From positions 99,908 through 163,907 of the forward strand of contig PLZA01000074.1 in assembly GCA_003153505.1 (NCBI GenBank): a DNA stretch of 64,000 nucleotides, written 5' to 3'. This stretch comes from Candidatus Dormiibacterota bacterium. GTDB lineage: Bacteria; Chloroflexota; Dormibacteria; Aeolococcales; Aeolococcaceae. Below the pieces are notes generated by a model. It saw nothing but the letters and a program-made list of their open reading frames with translations, ran no database searches and was not told where the DNA came from. The translations under genes and the position numbers were made by a program. How positions within the stretch are numbered: the stretch's first letter is position 1; each line of letters begins with the position of its first letter. This document shows positions 6,966 to 15,732 of this stretch, one piece after another.

Positions 6966-7472
6966 TCAAGCGTTGTCCACGACGTACGCATCAGGGTTCT
7001 TGTTGGCGGTGCTGATGTCACGGGCGCCGGCGTGCTCGACCTCGAAGGACGCGAAGGCCGTCGCGAGCTCGGCCTGCTCATCGGACGATGCCGAGTTTTC
7101 GAATTCGATCAACGGACCCCGCTCTTCTTCATCCATGTGGTCGCTGTTCGCCCGCTCGGTGGCGATGACGCCATCCCACCACACGCTGTCGCCGACGGGA
7201 TGCCGGTCGGCCGCACGAATCCCGTCACGAATCTCGTTGTGGTCCTTGATCGCATCCTTGGTGTCATCTGCCGCGTCGGCATCGTCGTGGAGTAGGCGCG
7301 GGTAGAAGAGCGTTTCCTCCGCCGCTGCGTGCACCTCGAGGCGAGCCGAAAGCGCGGTCCACAATGACGTCAGCGCCTCCACGTCATCGCGCGCGGCCTC
7401 GAGCGCCGCGAATTGATGGCGGAACCAGATGTGGTCGAGGCGGATGACATCGGTCACGCGGCGTGTCTGCAT
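6966..7472 (-). CDS. Hemerythrin HHE-domain protein
   Basis: A 168-residue four-helix protein with the His/Glu pattern of the hemerythrin HHE family: RLDHIWFRHQF near the N-terminus, LEVHAAAEETLFYPRLL around 46-62, IKDHNEIRDGI and NSDHMDEEERG. These residues would bind a non-haem di-iron centre used for O2, NO or redox sensing or storage. AAGGAG lies 6 bases before the ATG at 7472. It is divergent from a small acidic protein gene, with two tandem dyads in the shared upstream region that look like an operator. Single-domain, cytoplasmic. Confidence 0.88.
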   Translation of the reverse strand: MQTRRVTDVIRLDHIWFRHQFAALEAARDDVEALTSLWTALSARLEVHAAAEETLFYPRLLHDDADAADDTKDAIKDHNEIRDGIRAADRHPVGDSVWWDGVIATERANSDHMDEEERGPLIEFENSASSDEQAELATAFASFEVEHAGARDISTANKNPDAYVVDNA

Positions 7473-7550
7473 GCGACTCCTTTCAACTTGCGAGCGCTGG
7501 GTGCGCTCGCCGTCCCACGTAGGCAGCCATGTGGATGTTGATTTTCATGA

Positions 7551-7588
7551 TATCGACTATCTCAGATAGAAGCCCATCTTGAGATACA
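7551..7588. promoter_or_regulatory. Tandem dyads in the hemerythrin divergent promoter region
   Basis: CTATCT-C-AGATAG (7557-7569) is a perfect 13-base palindrome. A related imperfect copy follows (CATCTTGAGATAC, about 7576-7588), and GATATCGACTATC overlaps the left side. The core TATCTCAGATA resembles operators of small winged-helix repressors. It lies between the hemerythrin start (7472) and the small plus-strand gene (7608). The regulator is not identified. Confidence 0.5.
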
Positions 7589-7607
7589 GGTAGGCCACAC
7601 TGGTCCC

Positions 7608-7757
7608 ATGAACATCCCCATGACCCCCGCGCCGACGCCTGAGCGGCCGCAGCCCGAGCCGGAGATCCAGGACCCGGATCCCGGGCAGCCGGAAATCCCG
7701 GATCCGGATCGGTCGGCTGAGACGGACTCGCCCGAGCCCGGCCCTGAGCAGGACTAG
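7608..7757 (+). CDS. Small Pro/Glu-rich acidic protein (49 aa)
   Basis: A 49-codon frame starting MNIPMTPAPTPERPQPEPEI, with repeating P-E-P, P-D-P and G-Q-P units and almost no hydrophobic residues, so intrinsically disordered and acidic. It is divergent from the hemerythrin gene and shares its dyad-containing upstream region. No Shine-Dalgarno is visible, so a leaderless start is possible. Short proline-rich frames of this kind are seen in many GC-rich genomes and some are not expressed; the position next to the operator is the main support. Confidence 0.4.
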   Translation: MNIPMTPAPTPERPQPEPEIQDPDPGQPEIPDPDRSAETDSPEPGPEQD

Positions 7758-7803
7758 GCTGGCGGCCGCGCTCGCGGCAGCCCTTCCTGGCTAGCCGAGC
7801 CGG

Positions 7804-8025
7804 CTAGAGCGACTGGCCCAGCCGCGGCCTGATACCGCTGACGCTGCCGGCATTCCGTGCCGGCACGACGTCGATGTGCGCCGACTGCCATTTCCCCGGT
7901 GCGAAGATCCCGATGACGGTACCCGCCGCGGCGTCCCGGATGATCAGATGACCGTCGGTCACCTCCATGTGCCGGCCGGTCTGATACGCGTGCTTGTCGC
8001 CATCCGGATCCACCACGATGACCAT
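7804..8025 (-). CDS. Small hypothetical protein (73 aa)
   Basis: A 73-residue protein beginning MVIVVDPDGDKHAYQTGRHM. It reads like a small beta-rich domain (VTDGHLIIRD, then GTVIGIFAPGKWQSAHID) with alternating hydrophobic residues and normal composition, unlike the surrounding non-coding frames. GGGAG lies 8 bases before the ATG. It sits alone between the Pro-rich small gene (convergent) and the S9 peptidase gene upstream on the same strand, with a 102-base gap to the latter. Family and function are unknown. Confidence 0.6.
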   Translation of the reverse strand: MVIVVDPDGDKHAYQTGRHMEVTDGHLIIRDAAAGTVIGIFAPGKWQSAHIDVVPARNAGSVSGIRPRLGQSL

Positions 8026-8127
8026 CGTTCGTTTGCTCCCAGAATCGACTCACGCCGATGCGCCGGCCGGCCGAGCGGACCATAGCATCGGCGTATTGCG
8101 GCGAACCGGCACGCACGCGATCGTCGC

Positions 8128-9927
8128 CTATACGTTGAGGTTCTTGCGCAGAAACGCGAGCATTCGTGGTGCTGCGTCGAGCCGGTTGGCGCGCTTCGCG
8201 AGGCCGTGTCCCTCGTCCTCGTACACGAGGAGCTCGCTGGCGATGCCGCGGGCGCGGAGCGAAGCGTGCAGCTGTCGAGCCTCGCCCACCGGGACGCGAG
8301 GATCGTTGGCCCCGTGAATCAGCATCAGCGGCGCGCGGATGTCGTCGACGTGAGTCATCGGCGACGCCGCGATGAGGAAGTCGCGATCGGTATCGAGAAA
8401 GCCGTACTCCACCTCCCGTACGCGGCGACGGTACGGCGAAGTGTTCTCGAGGAAGGTCACGAGGCTGCTGATGCCGACGGTCGCGATGCCGGCGGCCCAC
8501 AGGTCCGGATGGAAGGCCAGGGCTGCGAGCGTCATGTAGCCGCCGTACGATCCACCGATCACCGCGACCCTGGTCGCGTCGACGCCGCGCCCGGCCAGCG
8601 ACGCATGCACGGCGGTGAGGTCACGAACGGCGTTGAGCCGCAATCGGCGGTCGTCGAGTGAGACGAACCGCCGCCCCCAACCCGCCGAACCGCGGACGTT
8701 CGGGGCCACGACGGCGATGCCTGCGGTGACCAGCCGGATGATGAACGGGTCGTATCGGGGCGCGAACCGTGCCTCCGGCCCTCCATGCACGACGATGACC
8801 GCCGGCGGGTGCTCGGCCGCCGGCCGGTAGAGGAAGTAGGTGATCGGCTCGCCGTCGAAGGACTCGATCTTCTCCAGTTCCGGCGTGACCAGGGCAGGGG
8901 AGACGACCTGGTCGACAGGCAGGAGTGGCGCCGGGGCGCGCGAGTCGGCGGTGTCGATGCGCAGCGGGGTCAACGGCGTCGCGGTTGTCGTATAGGTGAG
9001 GAGCGCGGTCGAACCGGTCGAGGACAGGTAGGGACGCGGGACGAGCGGCAGTCCGAAACCGGTCCCCGCCTCCGGCAACTCGAGGTTTCGGATGTGCGCG
9101 AGCGTCGCGCCATCGTGCAGCGCGAGCCGCGTGATCGCGTTCTCCGCATGGACGATCAGTGCGCTCCGTCCGTCGGCGCTGAGACTTGCCTCGCTATCCC
9201 ATGCGTTGTCGAGCACGTAGCGCCAGGACGAGGTCGCAATGTCGTATCGGGCGATGGACGCAATGTCCCGGCCCGCGTCGGTGCTGAAGAGGAAGCAGGT
9301 GGAGTCGGGATACCACGCCGGAGCGATGGCCGTTCCCGGGCCGGCGCGTTCCACGACCGTGCGCACGTCGCGGGTCTCGAGGTCGACGAGGAGCAGATCG
9401 TCGCTCAGCGCGAATGACCCGTCGAGGCGCATGACGGTCAGCCAGCGGCCGTCGGGGGAGAAGGACTCGACACGGTTCCAGCCTCCCTCCGCGACACTGC
9501 GGATCGAGCCGTCGGTGCGGTCAAGCACATGGATGTCGATGTCAACACCGTTTCGCTTGGTCGAGGAATAGGCGATGAGCCTGCCGTCGCGGCTGACGTC
9601 CCCGAGGTCGTGCTTGACGTTCTCCTCGACGACGAGCGGCCGGGGCTCGCCGCCATCCAGGTCCACCAACCAGAGTTGATAGTTCTCGTTACCGCCGCGA
9701 TCGACGGCAACGACCACGTCGTTGGTCCCGGGGACGTAGCGCGCAGCCGCAACCGGTTCGTCGAGAAACGTCAGCTGGATCAGGCTGCCACCGTCCACAG
9801 GGAGCCGGTACACCTGCATGCTCCCGGTGTCGTCACAGCGGACGAGCAACTCGGCACCGTCGCCGGCGACGTCGGCGATGACCGAGCTCCGCGCTCCCAG
9901 CAGGCGCGTGAGGAGTTCGTCGACCAC
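8128..9927 (-). CDS. Prolyl oligopeptidase-family (S9) serine peptidase
   Basis: About 599 residues. The N-terminal two-thirds is a WD/Kelch-like beta-propeller with repeated strands (DVSRDGRLIAYSS, SFSPDGRWLTVM, SLSADGRSALIV), which in this family limits access to the active site. The C-terminal alpha/beta-hydrolase domain has the nucleophile in GGSYGGYM, the Asp in HGANDPRVPVGEA and the His in DEGHGL. There is no signal peptide, so a cytoplasmic oligopeptidase or acylaminoacyl-peptidase of the S9C type is likely. The GTG at 9927 (VDELLTRLLG) is chosen because everything upstream in the frame is an unrelated glutathione-peroxidase remnant. Confidence 0.88.
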   Translation of the reverse strand: MVDELLTRLLGARSSVIADVAGDGAELLVRCDDTGSMQVYRLPVDGGSLIQLTFLDEPVAAARYVPGTNDVVVAVDRGGNENYQLWLVDLDGGEPRPLVVEENVKHDLGDVSRDGRLIAYSSTKRNGVDIDIHVLDRTDGSIRSVAEGGWNRVESFSPDGRWLTVMRLDGSFALSDDLLLVDLETRDVRTVVERAGPGTAIAPAWYPDSTCFLFSTDAGRDIASIARYDIATSSWRYVLDNAWDSEASLSADGRSALIVHAENAITRLALHDGATLAHIRNLELPEAGTGFGLPLVPRPYLSSTGSTALLTYTTTATPLTPLRIDTADSRAPAPLLPVDQVVSPALVTPELEKIESFDGEPITYFLYRPAAEHPPAVIVVHGGPEARFAPRYDPFIIRLVTAGIAVVAPNVRGSAGWGRRFVSLDDRRLRLNAVRDLTAVHASLAGRGVDATRVAVIGGSYGGYMTLAALAFHPDLWAAGIATVGISSLVTFLENTSPYRRRVREVEYGFLDTDRDFLIAASPMTHVDDIRAPLMLIHGANDPRVPVGEARQLHASLRARGIASELLVYEDEGHGLAKRANRLDAAPRMLAFLRKNLNV

Positions 9928-10004
9928 GGATCCATCTTCGCACCCGCCGAACCGGCCCCGTCGCCGAAACGATCGGCAGGCGCGTGCTCCGATCGAGGCA
10001 GTCG

Positions 10005-10200
10005 GTCGCAGCTTCCACTGGATGTCGCCGGCGTTGCCTCTCGCGTCCGCCGCCGCTGTCAGCTCTTCATCGAGCGGATGGCGATGTGGCCCGTTGCCGT
10101 CGACCTTCTCGAACATCGGGAAGGTGACGCCGTGGGTGAGCGAGCAGAAGCGGACAGCTCTGGGCCCTCGGGCAGGCGACCCTCCACGATCCGAGCTGCC
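10005..10200 (-). pseudogene. Glutathione peroxidase remnant
   Basis: In the frame fused upstream of the S9 peptidase, a block of about 45 codons (10149 down to about 10017) reads RFCSLTHGVTFPMFEKVDGN then GPHRHPL and GNAGDIQW. This closely follows the central GPx signature (FCS-x-YGVTFPMF-x-KVDVNGP-x-AHPLY and GDIxWNF). The catalytic segment with the active-site Cys/Sec and the NQFG motif is not recognisable upstream, and the C-terminal end is lost after QW. It is therefore a decayed internal piece, not a functional enzyme. The rest of the 9928-10394 interval shows nothing else gene-like. Confidence 0.6.
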
Positions 10201-10394
10201 CTCGTGCCACTCGACGAAAAAAGCGCGCACCGGCCGTATGGCGCGTTCGAATCGAACGAACCCCTTGCACCTTGCGCGTCCAGCGCGCCACAATCCTCAC
10301 CTCGGAGTTTCGGTCGATGAGAGGGGGCACGTATGCAACGTCGATGTGTGGAAAGAGCGTTTGGCGCAATTTCGCGCCGTCCAGGAGGAGTTTC

Positions 10395-12485
10395 ATGACG
10401 TCAGTTCGATCGTGGGCCGCGCTGGCCTCGGTGGGGCTCGCGGTGTCAGCCGCGACCGTCGCCACCGGGACGCCGGCTTCGGTATCACTCACCTCGAGCC
10501 GTGCGGCGCTTGCGGGTTCGCTGACCCCCGGCTCCGAGCGTGCCAAGCCCGAAGGCAGGGTGGCAGCGGGGAGCGCAGTCTCCTTCGACCTCAACCTCTC
10601 GCTGCGCGATGCGCCGGGTGCCGCGGCGCTGGTCAAGGCGGTCTCGACGCCTGGTTCTGCCCAGTACCGCCATTTCCTCACCCAGGCGCAGTGGATCGCC
10701 CGCTTCGCGCCGACCCAGGACGCGGTCGCCTCGGCCGAGACCTGGCTCCGCCAGCAGGGCTTCTCGGTGGGCGCGGTCCCCGCGGACCGTCTCTTCATCC
10801 CCGCCAGCGGCAGCGCCACCCAGGTTGAGCGCGCGTTCAGCACCACGCTCGGTACCTACAAGGTGAGCGGCAAGGATCTCCGCCTCGCAAACACCGCGCT
10901 CTCGATCCCCGCGTCGATTGCCGGGGTCGTTGCCGGCGTGGTCGGCGTGAACCAATCGGTCGCGACCAACGATCTCAGCGCCGGGGCCGCGAATGTCCCC
11001 GCACAGACGGCAACAAGCCCCACGCAGGAGCCGCCCCCACCTGCCGCGTTCAAGAACCCGCAGCCATGCGCGGGCTATTTCGGTGAGAAGACCGACACCA
11101 CTGACAACGCGTCGCTCTATGCCCCGTTCACGCACCCGCAGCCATACGACATCTGTGGCTACAAGCCGGCGCAGCTCCAGGGCGCATACGGTCTGACGAG
11201 CAAGATCGCCGCGGGCAACAACGGGCACGGCGTCTCCCTGGCGATCGTGGACGCATACGATTCGCCGACGCTGCTCGCCGATGCGCAGCAGTATTTCAAC
11301 CTCAACGCCCCGACGATCCCGCTGACCAAGGGCCAGTTCAAGAACATCAAGCCGTCGTCGGTCGGCAATGAGTCGCTCTGCGGCGCAAGCGGATGGTTCG
11401 CTGAGCAGGCTCTGGACGTCGAGTCCTCGCACAGCATGGCGCCGGGCGCTCGCATCATCTATGTCGGTGCCGTTGACTGCTTGGACAACAGCCTGCTCGC
11501 CGCCGTTAACACGGCGATCACGAGTGGCGCATCCGTCGTCAGCGATTCCTGGGGCGACGCGCTCGGTGACCTGCTCACCGATGCGGCGACCAAGGCCGCA
11601 TTCGACGCCACATTCACCCTCGCGGACACGACAGGGGTCAGCGTGCTCTTCTCGAGCGGCGACGCCGGCGACAACTTCGCCGACTTCGGTATGACCGTCC
11701 CGGACTACCCGCCCACCAGTCCCTTGGTGACCGCCGTCGGCGGCACCTCGCTGGAAATCGGCAAGGCTCACAATCGGGCCGCCGAATACGGTTGGTCGAC
11801 CGCTAAGCAGGTGCTTTGCGAAGGCACCACCACCAATTGCGGTACGGCGACAACGCCGCTGGGCACGCTCGCGTTTCAAGCCGGTGGTGGCGCTGGAACC
11901 AGCTTCACCTACCTGCAGCCTTCCTACCAGGCCGGTGTCGTGCCGGCCGCGCTCGCACTCCGGAACCAGAACCTGTTCGGACCGACGCCGCTCCGCGTCA
12001 TCCCGGACATCTCGATGGATGCCGACGCATCGACCGGAATGCTGATCGGATTCACCCAGACCTTCCCGAACGGCGACGTTCGCTACTCTCAGTTCAAGGA
12101 AGGCGGGACGAGCCTGGCATCGCCACTGCTCGCCGGTGTCATCGCAGACGCCGACCAGTCGGCCGGCGGATCGATCGGGTTCCTCAATCCGACGCTCTAC
12201 TCGGTCGACGTGCAGCACCCGACGGCGTTCAATGACATCGTGCCTGCGCCCAATCCGGACGCAACCGCGGTGATCCGTGTCGACTACATCAACACGGTGA
12301 ACGCGTCAGCCGGGTTCGTCGTGAGCCTTCGGGCGATCGACTACCAGGGCATGGAGACCTACTGCGACGGCACGGGCAACTGCGCTTCGCGGCTCGTCAC
12401 GGTGAACACCGCACCAGGATTCGACGGCATGACCGGCATCGGCACGGTCGGGCCGCAGTTCATCGAGCGTATGGCGAAGGGCTGA
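10395..12485 (+). CDS. Sedolisin-family (S53) serine-carboxyl peptidase with propeptide
   Basis: A 696-residue exported acid peptidase. Signal peptide at about 1-29; pro-kumamolisin activation domain at about 35-190 (ending IPASIAGVVAGVVGVNQ); a Pro/Thr-rich linker; catalytic domain from about 225. Catalytic residues are Glu337 and Asp341 (AEQALDVE), oxyanion Asp423 (SSGDAG) and Ser573 (GGTSLASP). Six or more cysteines suggest disulfides and an extracellular location. The ATG at 10395 has GGAGGAG 5 bases upstream; a longer frame upstream lacks a signal sequence. A strong terminator follows, so it is a single-gene unit. A second, shorter sedolisin lies at 21.3-22.7 kb. Confidence 0.93.
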   Translation: MTSVRSWAALASVGLAVSAATVATGTPASVSLTSSRAALAGSLTPGSERAKPEGRVAAGSAVSFDLNLSLRDAPGAAALVKAVSTPGSAQYRHFLTQAQWIARFAPTQDAVASAETWLRQQGFSVGAVPADRLFIPASGSATQVERAFSTTLGTYKVSGKDLRLANTALSIPASIAGVVAGVVGVNQSVATNDLSAGAANVPAQTATSPTQEPPPPAAFKNPQPCAGYFGEKTDTTDNASLYAPFTHPQPYDICGYKPAQLQGAYGLTSKIAAGNNGHGVSLAIVDAYDSPTLLADAQQYFNLNAPTIPLTKGQFKNIKPSSVGNESLCGASGWFAEQALDVESSHSMAPGARIIYVGAVDCLDNSLLAAVNTAITSGASVVSDSWGDALGDLLTDAATKAAFDATFTLADTTGVSVLFSSGDAGDNFADFGMTVPDYPPTSPLVTAVGGTSLEIGKAHNRAAEYGWSTAKQVLCEGTTTNCGTATTPLGTLAFQAGGGAGTSFTYLQPSYQAGVVPAALALRNQNLFGPTPLRVIPDISMDADASTGMLIGFTQTFPNGDVRYSQFKEGGTSLASPLLAGVIADADQSAGGSIGFLNPTLYSVDVQHPTAFNDIVPAPNPDATAVIRVDYINTVNASAGFVVSLRAIDYQGMETYCDGTGNCASRLVTVNTAPGFDGMTGIGTVGPQFIERMAKG

Positions 12486-12507
12486 CACCTTCGGCATCTG
12501 GCCTTCC

Positions 12508-12541
12508 AAGGGGCGCCGGGAAACCGGCGCCCCTTTTCGTT
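12508..12541 (+). terminator. Intrinsic terminator of sedolisin 1
   Basis: AAGGGGCGCCGG and CCGGCGCCCCTT form a perfect stem around a GAAA-like loop, followed by TTTTCGTT. It lies 22 bases after the sedolisin stop and is the clearest rho-independent terminator in the window. Confidence 0.93.
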
Positions 12542-12552
12542 GTCAGGCCATC

Positions 12553-13332
12553 GTGGTAGGCGATGATCCGTTCGTGGACGAAGTGCGCCGGCCGATCACG
12601 ATCGTCACCGGGGCGGGGAGAGGCATCGGCGCCGCGACCGCGCTCCATCTCGCCGCGATCGGTCACGACGTGGTGGTCAATTACCGGCTGGACCACGCAG
12701 CCGCCACCCGTGTCGTCGACACCGCGCGCGCCTCGGGTGCGCGCGCGATAGCTGTCCAGGCGGACGTCACCGTGGAGGCTGACGTGACCCGGTTGTTCGC
12801 CGCGGCCTACGACACATTCGGGCGGGTGAACTGCCTCGTGAACAACGCCGGCGCGACACTCCATATCGCAGACCTCGCCGACACGCCGGTGGCGACGATC
12901 CGAGCCGTGATCGACGTCAACCTCGTCAGTGCGATTCTCTGTCCGCGGCGCGCGGCACAGTTGATGTCGACCCGCCGCGGTGGCTTTGGGGGTGCGATCG
13001 TCAACCTCTCATCCGCGGCTGCGACCCTCGGCAGCGCGCACGAGTACGTGCACTATGCGGCCGCGAAGGCGGGCGTCGAGGCGCTCACCATCGGGTTGGC
13101 GAAGGAACTCGCCGGCGACGGGATCCGGGTCAACGCCGTCGCTCCCGGCATCGCGCGGACGGACATCCACGCGGCTGCCGGAGCTCCGGACCGTGCCGAG
13201 CAATCGGCGGCGCGGATCCCGCTGGGGCGGCCCGCGGAGCCGCTCGAAATCGCGACCGCAATTGCGTGGTTGCTGGGCGCCGAGGCGACCTATGTCACCG
13301 GCGCCGTCCTTCGCGTCGCCGGAGGGCTGTAG
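12553..13332 (+). CDS. Short-chain dehydrogenase/reductase
   Basis: A 259-residue classical SDR with the NAD(P) motif TGAGRGIG at about 19-26, the NNAG motif in CLVNNAGATL, the catalytic Ser in NLSSAAA and the YxxxK pair in HYAAAKAG, and a C-terminal GAVLRVAGG. This layout matches FabG-like 3-oxoacyl reductases and sugar or steroid dehydrogenases; the substrate cannot be told. GTG start at 12553, with an alternative GTG at 12574 nearer the conserved fold. The beta-lactamase-fold gene begins 21 bases after its stop, so the two likely form an operon. Confidence 0.88.
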   Translation: MVGDDPFVDEVRRPITIVTGAGRGIGAATALHLAAIGHDVVVNYRLDHAAATRVVDTARASGARAIAVQADVTVEADVTRLFAAAYDTFGRVNCLVNNAGATLHIADLADTPVATIRAVIDVNLVSAILCPRRAAQLMSTRRGGFGGAIVNLSSAAATLGSAHEYVHYAAAKAGVEALTIGLAKELAGDGIRVNAVAPGIARTDIHAAAGAPDRAEQSAARIPLGRPAEPLEIATAIAWLLGAEATYVTGAVLRVAGGL

Positions 13333-13353
13333 CGGCGCGCTAGGCTTCCGGCG

Positions 13354-14712
13354 GTGAGAATCGCACCGCGACAGCTTGCCGATGCCGCGGAAATCGCCCG
13401 CCGGTGGATCCGCTACCAGGCAATGCTCTGGGACGTCCCGAGCATCTCGTTCGGGATCAGCCATGGCGGGCGTGTCGTGATGCTCGACGCCATCGGCACC
13501 GCCGACATTGCGACAGAGCGGCCGGCCACGCCGGACGCCACCGGCTATCGCTGCGCGTCGATCACCAAGACGATGACCGCAACGCTCGTGATGCAACAGG
13601 TCGAGGCCGGAAGGATGCGCCTCGATGAGCCGATTGCCACATATCTGCCGTGGTTGCGGCGAGTGCCACATGCGCGGGACATCAGCATCCGCCACCTGCT
13701 CATTCACGGCGGCGGGGTCATCCGCGATGGGTCGAACACCTGGGGCGACGACGACTTCCCGGATCGGGAGATGGTGCATGCGGAGGTCAGCCAGCGTCTC
13801 AGCTTCGCGGAGCCGGCGAGCACCTTCCGGTACTCCAACATCGCATACATCCTCCTTGGTGAGGCACTCGAATCGGTCACCGGCAGGCCTTTCGATGCGC
13901 TCCTGCAACGGAGCGTGCTTGGCCCGCTCGGATTGAAGGGGAGCGCACCATCGCTGACTCCGCGCGTCCGCCGGACGATCGCGACCGGGTACTACCGCCG
14001 GCGGCCGGGCGAGGTACGGCACCCAAGCCGTCATGCGGACGCGCGCGCCTTCGCGCCGGCGGGTGGGCTCGTCTCGACGGTGCCCGACCTGCTCGACTAT
14101 CAGCATGCGCATTTCCCGGGAGGGAGCGGCCTGATCTCCGATCTGTCCAAGCGCGAGATGCAGCGCACGCAATGGCAGCGCCCGGAAGAGCCCAACCACG
14201 GGCTTGGCTGGATGATCTGGCATGTCGACGGGGTCGCGATTCGCGGCCACAGCGGCGGGTTTCCCGGGTTCACGACCAAGATCGGGTTTTCCCCGGAGTC
14301 AGCGCTGTGCGCGGCCGTGCTGATGAACACCAACGGGCCGGTCCCGGGCCTCGCGCTCGACATGATCTATCACAGCGCCGTCTGGGTCGTGCGACGCTGG
14401 GCGGACGCCGCCGAGACCGCGCGTGGCCATTCGCGGGCGAGTGTCGGGCGCTTCGCCGGTCATTACCGTGGCGATATCGGTGAGATGACCATCGTGCGTA
14501 TCAACCGGTCGCTGTACATCGTCGACCCGGAGATGACCATGCCGCTGGCGTCCGCCGCGCGTTTGTGGCCGGATGGCGCTCGGCGGTTCACCATCGTCGA
14601 GGGTGACGACTATGGTCACTTCGGCGAAGAGGTGAGTTTTGCGGTGGATGCCGCCGGGCGTTCCGTCGCCATGCGGTACGGTCCGCACTCGCTGCGCCGA
14701 TCGGATATCTGA
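13354..14712 (+). CDS. Beta-lactamase-fold serine hydrolase
   Basis: A 452-residue member of the class C beta-lactamase/penicillin-binding-protein-like family (often esterases or D-aminopeptidases). It has the SxxK nucleophile motif in CASITKTMTA (about 70), the YxN motif in FRYSNIAYILLGEALE and a C-terminal HxG motif in GHSGGFPGF. No signal peptide, so a cytoplasmic esterase/peptidase is more likely than antibiotic resistance. The C-terminal 100 residues form an extra beta domain (FAGHYRGDIGEMTIVRI). GTG start, 21 bases downstream of the SDR gene. Confidence 0.85.
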   Translation: MRIAPRQLADAAEIARRWIRYQAMLWDVPSISFGISHGGRVVMLDAIGTADIATERPATPDATGYRCASITKTMTATLVMQQVEAGRMRLDEPIATYLPWLRRVPHARDISIRHLLIHGGGVIRDGSNTWGDDDFPDREMVHAEVSQRLSFAEPASTFRYSNIAYILLGEALESVTGRPFDALLQRSVLGPLGLKGSAPSLTPRVRRTIATGYYRRRPGEVRHPSRHADARAFAPAGGLVSTVPDLLDYQHAHFPGGSGLISDLSKREMQRTQWQRPEEPNHGLGWMIWHVDGVAIRGHSGGFPGFTTKIGFSPESALCAAVLMNTNGPVPGLALDMIYHSAVWVVRRWADAAETARGHSRASVGRFAGHYRGDIGEMTIVRINRSLYIVDPEMTMPLASAARLWPDGARRFTIVEGDDYGHFGEEVSFAVDAAGRSVAMRYGPHSLRRSDI

Positions 14713-14931
14713 GGTGCGCCGGTGCCCAGCGACGAGTGCGACTACGTGGGGTCGTCGGCGTCGGGTGGATGCGCGGCGATGTACTGCTGCTCAGCAGGCG
14801 GAATTGCCTGGCGCTGCATGGGGATACCGGCGCTGGGTGAGATCGAGTAGTTGAAGGCGTTGGAAAATGCGTAAGCACCTGAGTCCTCCGATTTGATGCC
14901 CGGCCCTCGTGGCGAGGATCCGTATCCACCC

Positions 14932-15495
14932 ATGGGGCGTTGGAAGCCGGACGGTCGTGGCAGGCTCGAGGAGGCAGCACTCGCGCTGTTCGGCGAGCGC
15001 AGGTTCGAGAACACCACCGTCGCGCAGATCGCCGCCCGCGCGGGGCTGACGGAGCGGACGTTCTTCCGCTACTTCGCGGATAAGCGCGAGGTGCTCTTCT
15101 GGGGCTCGCGGACGCTTCAAGAGGTCATGGTCGACGCGCTGGCCACTACGCCACAGTCCGCGCCGCCGCTCGAGGCTGTCGCCGCCGCGCTCGACGCCGC
15201 CGGCACCATACTCCAGGACCGATTCGAGATCGCCCGAAAGCGCCAGGCTGTCATCGGCGCGAGCGTGGAGCTTCGTGAGCGCGAGTTGATCAAGCTCGCG
15301 TCACTCGCTGCGGCGCTCGGTGACGGGCTGCGCCGGCGCGGCACGGCCGGACCGACTGCGACCTTGACCGCGGAGGCGGGGATCGCCGTCTTCAGGGTGG
15401 CGTTCGACCGTTGGGTCACCGGGACAGCGCCGCACGACCTGCCCCAACTCATCCGTGACTCCCTCGAGGAGTTGCGAGGTGTGACTGCCAGGTAG
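14932..15495 (+). CDS. TetR-family transcriptional regulator
   Basis: A 187-residue repressor. The HTH is at residues 10-55 (RLEEAALALFGERRFENTTV, then IAARAGLTERTFFRYFADKR). The ATG at 14932 (MGRWKPDGRGRLEEA) is preferred since many family members begin exactly here; the frame also allows starts at 14893 and 14896. The C-terminal ligand domain is all-helical. The neighbour downstream is a truncated GYD-domain gene, so the original regulatory partner may be lost. The 220 bases upstream contain no convincing gene. Confidence 0.85.
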   Translation: MGRWKPDGRGRLEEAALALFGERRFENTTVAQIAARAGLTERTFFRYFADKREVLFWGSRTLQEVMVDALATTPQSAPPLEAVAAALDAAGTILQDRFEIARKRQAVIGASVELRERELIKLASLAAALGDGLRRRGTAGPTATLTAEAGIAVFRVAFDRWVTGTAPHDLPQLIRDSLEELRGVTAR

Positions 15496-15588
15496 GAGGC
15501 CAGCGATGTACCGAGTGCGAAGAGCGCGTGCGGTCCTGACAGAATCGCGGCACGCAGAGAGTCGCCTTCGCGGCCGGCGCACGGGAGT

Positions 15589-15717
15589 ATGAGCGTGAGC
15601 AAGTACCTGATCGAGGCTTCCTACACCACCGATGGTGTCCAAGGCGTCCTCAAGGAAGGCGGATCCGGGCGCCGCGCGGCGATGGTGAGGCAGCAGCCTC
15701 GCGCAATCCCGGGCTGA
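15589..15717 (+). pseudogene. Truncated GYD-domain gene
   Basis: A 42-codon frame MSVSKYLIEASYTTDGVQGV then LKEGGSGRRAAM matches the first third of GYD-domain proteins, normally about 95-105 residues. Similarity stops after about residue 34, and the frame ends at 15717, 15 bases before the convergent glycosyltransferase stop. The rest of the domain is absent from all frames, so a deletion or rearrangement has cut the gene. It could still be translated as a short peptide. Confidence 0.65.
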
Positions 15718-15732
15718 TGTCGAGTCGGGTCG

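Noticed and set aside
9928..10293. N-terminal extension of the S9 peptidase to 10293
   Set aside because: The extra residues are a GPx remnant and random-looking sequence, not part of the propeller fold.
10485..12218. 577-codon minus-strand frame
   Set aside because: Antisense to sedolisin 1; no protein-like pattern.
13354..14712. Antibiotic-resistance beta-lactamase
   Set aside because: SxxK, YxN and HxG are shared by esterases and peptidases of this fold; there is no signal peptide and the gene is coupled to an SDR.
14742..14887. Minus-strand peptide ending AIPPAEQQYIAAHPPDADDP
   Set aside because: Composition looks protein-like, but there is no start codon with a ribosome site and no family; the only open extension runs antisense through the TetR HTH.
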